The notes beneath the pieces were generated by a model, which made no database searches, was not told the origin of the DNA, and worked only from the letters and a program-made list of their open reading frames with translations. Positions 6,301 to 8,403 of a stretch of DNA of 8,403 bases are shown piece after piece (position 1 is the stretch's first letter; each line of letters begins with the position of its first letter). The translations under genes and the position numbers were made by a program. Source of the DNA: Prevotella sp. UBA4339 (GTDB lineage: Bacteria > Bacteroidota > Bacteroidia > Bacteroidales > Bacteroidaceae); the NCBI GenBank assembly GCA_002393725.1, contig DGTJ01000078.1, forward strand, positions 1-8,403, written 5' to 3'.

Positions 6301-6559
6301 ATGAACAACGAACTTGACAACATGCTGGTTGGAGGAGGTTGGCATCCAGTATTGGGTGACGTTCCTCAACGGTGTAGCAGGATGTGAACACAGTCACGAG
6401 CATGCCGTCAATTCGGCCAAGATTTTCAACCAACTGAAGCCGATGCTCGTTGGCACGGGAGGACTGACGCTTTTCTCTGGCACTCCGCTGCTGGAGGAAG
6501 CCGAACGTGGCGAGTTCACACCATTGACGGAGAAGGAGATGCTTGAAGAGTTGCGTACG
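6301..6559 (+). pseudogene. 3' fragment of a radical-SAM protein gene, frameshifted
   Basis: From about 6329 the frame gives VGIQYWVTFLNGVAG, then LKPMLVGTGGLTLFSGTPLL and FTPLTEKEMLEELRT. This is the C-terminal part of a family of radical-SAM proteins in which the TIM-barrel end and the GTPLLEE...GEF(T/V)P segment are conserved. The CxxxCxxC cluster region is absent. The ATG at 6301, two bases after the MBL stop, starts MNNELDNMLV in another frame. Removing one G near 6331-6337 would join it to VGIQYW, so a one-base insertion is likely. Family similarity ends at about 6559, where the sequence becomes the opposite strand of the DUF1016 fragment. Family assignment rests on remembered motifs. 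Confidence 0.65.
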
Positions 6560-6743
6560 TCCCTTGCTGTTCAAACTCAACGATATGCCGACCTTTCTTC
6601 CAATAGGTAGTCTTGATGGTTTCATTGATACTGATAGCCAGGGCCTGTTTCCCTGCTTCTATCTCTTTTACTATCTTGTCAGCCAGTAATACCAATTCTC
6701 TATCTGGCAGTTCGACATTTGTTTTCAATAATTCCCTACTCAT
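6560..6743 (-). pseudogene. N-terminal fragment of a DUF1016 (YhcG-type) nuclease
   Basis: The frame starts at ATG 6743 (MSRELLKTNVELPDRE). At residues 40-61 it reads NETIKTTYWKKGRHIVEFEQQG, the typical N-terminal helical segment of DUF1016 proteins, which continue into a PDDEXK-like nuclease domain. Similarity stops after EQQG at about 6560, and the frame then runs antisense through the radical-SAM fragment to a stop, so the nuclease domain is missing. It sits 11 bp downstream of the XRE fragment in the same direction, the spacing of a former operon. Confidence 0.7.
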
Positions 6744-6754
6744 GTCTAGTTATT

Positions 6755-6835
6755 CTATATTGCTTCAATCTTTATGTTCACTTTGAGTGCATCCGCAATC
6801 TGCATCAGGTAGTTGGCTTTCGTGAAATTAGAGAC
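6755..6835 (-). pseudogene. C-terminal fragment of an XRE-type HTH regulator
   Basis: Read on the minus strand, 27 codons (stop TAG included) end in FTKANYLMQIADALKVNIKI and EAI. This looks like the last helices of a lambda-repressor-like helix-turn-helix protein of the kind in which YLMQIADALxV is common. The frame is closed by a TGA immediately upstream, so only the tail survives. It overlaps the 3' end of the UDG-like gene in a different frame, which suggests that the gene's last codons were acquired by a rearrangement. It is too short for certainty. Confidence 0.5.
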
Positions 6836-7473
6836 TCACATATAGTCATTGCCTCTTTCGCTCTATCCTGACACCAGACATAAGAATTATCCTTAGCCTC
6901 CACCTTTCCGAGATAGCATTGGATTCTTCCTGTGTTTGCTCCGCTGGGGTGGGCGACACCTACAATATTACCCCTGATTCTTCCTTCCGTTTGGAGCTTC
7001 TTCAACAGATCGTACACCCCAGGGCCACAAGCCACATAAAGAACCCAGTACTCATAGTTGCTGCAGTCCTTCACGAACCCTTCCTCCAGCATCCTTGTCA
7101 GTTTCTCTGACTTTGCAATCTTCTTCACGTCCTTGAACATCGTCTTGCTGCCATCCTTCTTCAGCTCGTAGGTGGCCTCCTTCAGCAGCGAAGTCATATC
7201 CACCTTGTCGAAGTCCTCCTCCCACAGCGAGCGGCACGACTCAATATCCAACAATCTGTTCACGCCGATATAGTCCAGCATTTTTACGAGGTTAGGTCTC
7301 ATGCTCCCTGCGAAGGCATTCTTGCGCTTAATTTCCCGCAAGTCCAGACCATCCCGATCACCCTTCAACTGTGAGTTACCAGGAGTGATACCCACAATCA
7401 CCACCTTCGCCTTTGTGTTCTGATACTCAAACCCTGTGGGTTCAAAAAGAATCTTGTCGTCAATGTTGCTCAT
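6805..7473 (-). CDS. Uracil-DNA-glycosylase-superfamily-like protein
   Basis: This 222-residue protein shows two motifs of the UDG fold in the expected order and distance. VVIVGITPGNSQL at 24-36 resembles motif 1 (GxxPG). VAHPSGANTGRI at 173-184 resembles the HPS motif of the DNA-binding loop. YVACGPGVYDLLKKL (146-160) lies where the central strand before motif 2 is expected. Classical UDGs use Asp, Asn or Glu after motif 1; here Asn33 is a candidate, so activity and base specificity are open. The start at 7473 lies 23 bases after a good -7 box. The final residues overlap the XRE fragment and may not be the original C-terminus. It might act in DNA repair or in recognising modified phage DNA, but nothing in the sequence decides this. 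Confidence 0.6.
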   Translation of the reverse strand: MSNIDDKILFEPTGFEYQNTKAKVVIVGITPGNSQLKGDRDGLDLREIKRKNAFAGSMRPNLVKMLDYIGVNRLLDIESCRSLWEEDFDKVDMTSLLKEATYELKKDGSKTMFKDVKKIAKSEKLTRMLEEGFVKDCSNYEYWVLYVACGPGVYDLLKKLQTEGRIRGNIVGVAHPSGANTGRIQCYLGKVEAKDNSYVWCQDRAKEAMTICESLISRKPTT

Positions 7474-7495
7474 AATCTCTTATTGATTTGTTGAT

Positions 7496-7513
7496 GCAAA
7501 GGTACGAAAAAAA
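7496..7513 (-). promoter_or_regulatory. Bacteroidota promoter for the UDG-like gene
   Basis: On the minus strand the -7 box TACCTTTG is at 7504-7497, preceded by a T-rich run. The string TTTTTTTCGTACCTTTGC is identical to the one in front of the AraC gene. The leader to the ATG at 7473 is short. Confidence 0.65.
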
Positions 7514-7681
7514 TACTAAGAACACGCAGTTTTATACATATAAAAACAGCAATGCGATTGAAGGGGTGTTGTCAATTTTCTATTGTCAAACGAGCCCAAC
7601 TCTCCTTTATCAAAAATGTGCGATAGATGCATTTTTATGATACAAATGATGCCACTCACCTGTCCCCTGTCACCTGAGACG
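7514..7681. other. Non-coding stretch left of the IS66 fragment
   Basis: No convincing gene is seen here. It holds GTTTTATACATA (7529-7540, also at 620-631), two TTGTCAA direct repeats (7569-7575 and 7584-7590), and ACCTGTCCCCTGTCACCT (7658-7675). The last is the reverse complement of a sequence closely related to 711-732. The open frame through this stretch starts only at a TTG and has no transposase character before about 7682. Confidence 0.5.
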
Positions 7682-8305
7682 GCCTTCAAGACGAACCCCG
7701 ACGTGCTCCTTGTCAATTGTATGGTACATATCCGCCGTCACCTTGAACAGGCACTGGATGAGAACCGCCAGATGGCAGAGCATGGTCTGAATGAAATACA
7801 ACACCTCTACAAGGTAGAGCATATGTGTGATGAAGCCAACCTCTCCTATGAGCAGCGAAGGGCAAAGAGGCAAGAGCTCTCCAAGCCCATCATGGAGGCG
7901 ATGAAGCTGTGGATGGAGACGGAAGGCGTGAAATACAGCGAAAGCTCACAGATTGGCAAGGCTATTACCTATGCCTATACCCGATGGGACAACATGATGC
8001 GGTATCTGGAAGACGGAAGGCTCCTGCTTGACAACAATCTTGCTGAGAACGAGATACGTCCCGTTACGCTGGGCCGTAAGAACTATCTTTTCTGCGGGAA
8101 CCATGAGGCAGCACAGAACATGGCTGTCGTATGCTCACTGCTGGCAACATGCAGGAATCACAATGTCAATCCGAGGGATTACCTGAACGATGTCATCAGC
8201 CAGATGCCATATCACACAAAGGCCTCGTATGAGGAACTCCTGCAACTGCTACCACATAAGTGGAAACTAACACATCCGGAATCTGTCATGACCGAAACTA
8301 CATGA
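7682..8305 (+). mobile_element. 3' fragment of an IS66-family transposase (TnpC)
   Basis: From about AFKTNPDVLLVNCMVHIRRH the frame matches the end of IS66-family transposases. It has the CMVHIRRHLEQALDEN region, SQIGKAITYAYTRWD, and the DNNLAENEIRPVTLGRKN block with the catalytic Glu of the DDE triad. The conserved NYLFCGNHEAAQNMAV and the C-terminal RNHNVNPRDYLNDVISQMP segment follow, with LLPHKW near the end. About 207 residues remain of a protein usually over 500, so the zinc-finger/HTH part and both catalytic Asp residues are missing and it cannot transpose. The left break is at about 7676-7682, beside the GGTGACAGG-type motif. The 3' end appears natural, with a TGA at 8303-8305. Confidence 0.85.
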
Positions 8306-8397
8306 TATAGGTATCACATATAGGTATAACAAAATACAATAGCAGCTACAACAAATAAGTTATAGCTGCTGTTGTTGCTATAATATATAGGTATTAC
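8305..8397. repeat. 13-bp ATATAGGTATNAC repeats after the transposase
   Basis: ATATAGGTATCAC (8305-8317) and ATATAGGTATAAC (8318-8330) are adjacent and differ at one position. A third copy, ATATAGGTATTAC, is at 8385-8397. They enclose a hairpin and may belong to the right-end region of the IS66 element. The window ends in AGGTA-TTAC-TACCT (8389-8402), a short inverted repeat. Confidence 0.75.
8341..8370. terminator. Hairpin downstream of the IS66 transposase fragment
   Basis: AGCAGCTACAAC (8341-8352) pairs with GTTATAGCTGCT (8359-8370) with one mismatch and a 6-base loop. No long T-run follows (GTTGTTGC), so it is either a weak terminator or a structure of the element end. Confidence 0.5.
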
Positions 8398-8403
8398 TAC
8401 CTG

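Noticed and set aside
7583..7681. N-terminal 33 residues of the frame that ends as IS66 transposase
   Set aside because: They start at a TTG, cross the G/C-rich repeat and have no transposase similarity, so they are flanking DNA that happens to be open.
7516..7716. 66-residue minus-strand frame upstream of the UDG-like gene
   Set aside because: It spans the repeat and the IS66 break with no recognisable features or start signals.

Overview
The window looks like a Bacteroidales chromosome, most likely Prevotella/Segatella-like. Four promoter boxes match the Bacteroidota TAnnTTTG -7 consensus, ribosome binding sites are weak, there is a membrane-anchored AraC-type regulator of the kind common in this phylum, and the IS66-family transposase fragment is Bacteroidota-like. 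The genus is an inference from sequence style, not from a search.

Layout. (1) 1-384 is the 3' end of a coiled-coil protein of unknown function. It converges, with overlapping stop codons, on a broken 3' end of an alpha/beta-hydrolase gene (381-596, minus). (2) 598-4151 is an island-like block lying between two 119-bp direct repeats (478-596 and 4152-4270, about 95% identical). It holds short GGGTGAC-type repeats, five tandem 21-bp units with internal AATAA/TTATT dyads, a rho-independent terminator, a lipoprotein amidohydrolase of the YtcJ/Amidohydro_3 type, a strong hairpin, and a polytopic-membrane AraC regulator. (3) 4130-4741 (minus) is the intact hydrolase, whose 3' end is the second repeat copy. 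It is divergent from a LUD-domain gene and a metallo-beta-lactamase-fold gene (4827-6298). The two -7 boxes of this divergent pair form a near-perfect 44-bp palindrome. (4) 6301-8403 is a graveyard of fragments: a radical-SAM 3' piece with a frameshift, a DUF1016/YhcG 5' piece and an XRE-regulator 3' piece (both minus), an apparently intact uracil-DNA-glycosylase-like gene (minus), and the 3' part of an IS66-family transposase.

How the parts fit. The amidohydrolase (predicted outside the cytoplasm, lipid-anchored) and the membrane AraC regulator next to it plausibly form a sense-and-degrade pair acquired as cargo. The block sits exactly at the 3' end of the hydrolase gene, and the hydrolase stays intact because the repeat at the right edge supplies a replacement 3' end. 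Recombination between the two repeats would remove 3,674 bp and give a hydrolase with a different 31-residue tail. The LUD and MBL genes look like a small metabolic operon whose third member (radical SAM) has been destroyed. The right third shows repeated rearrangement near an insertion sequence and remnants of a nuclease/regulator module that may once have been defensive.
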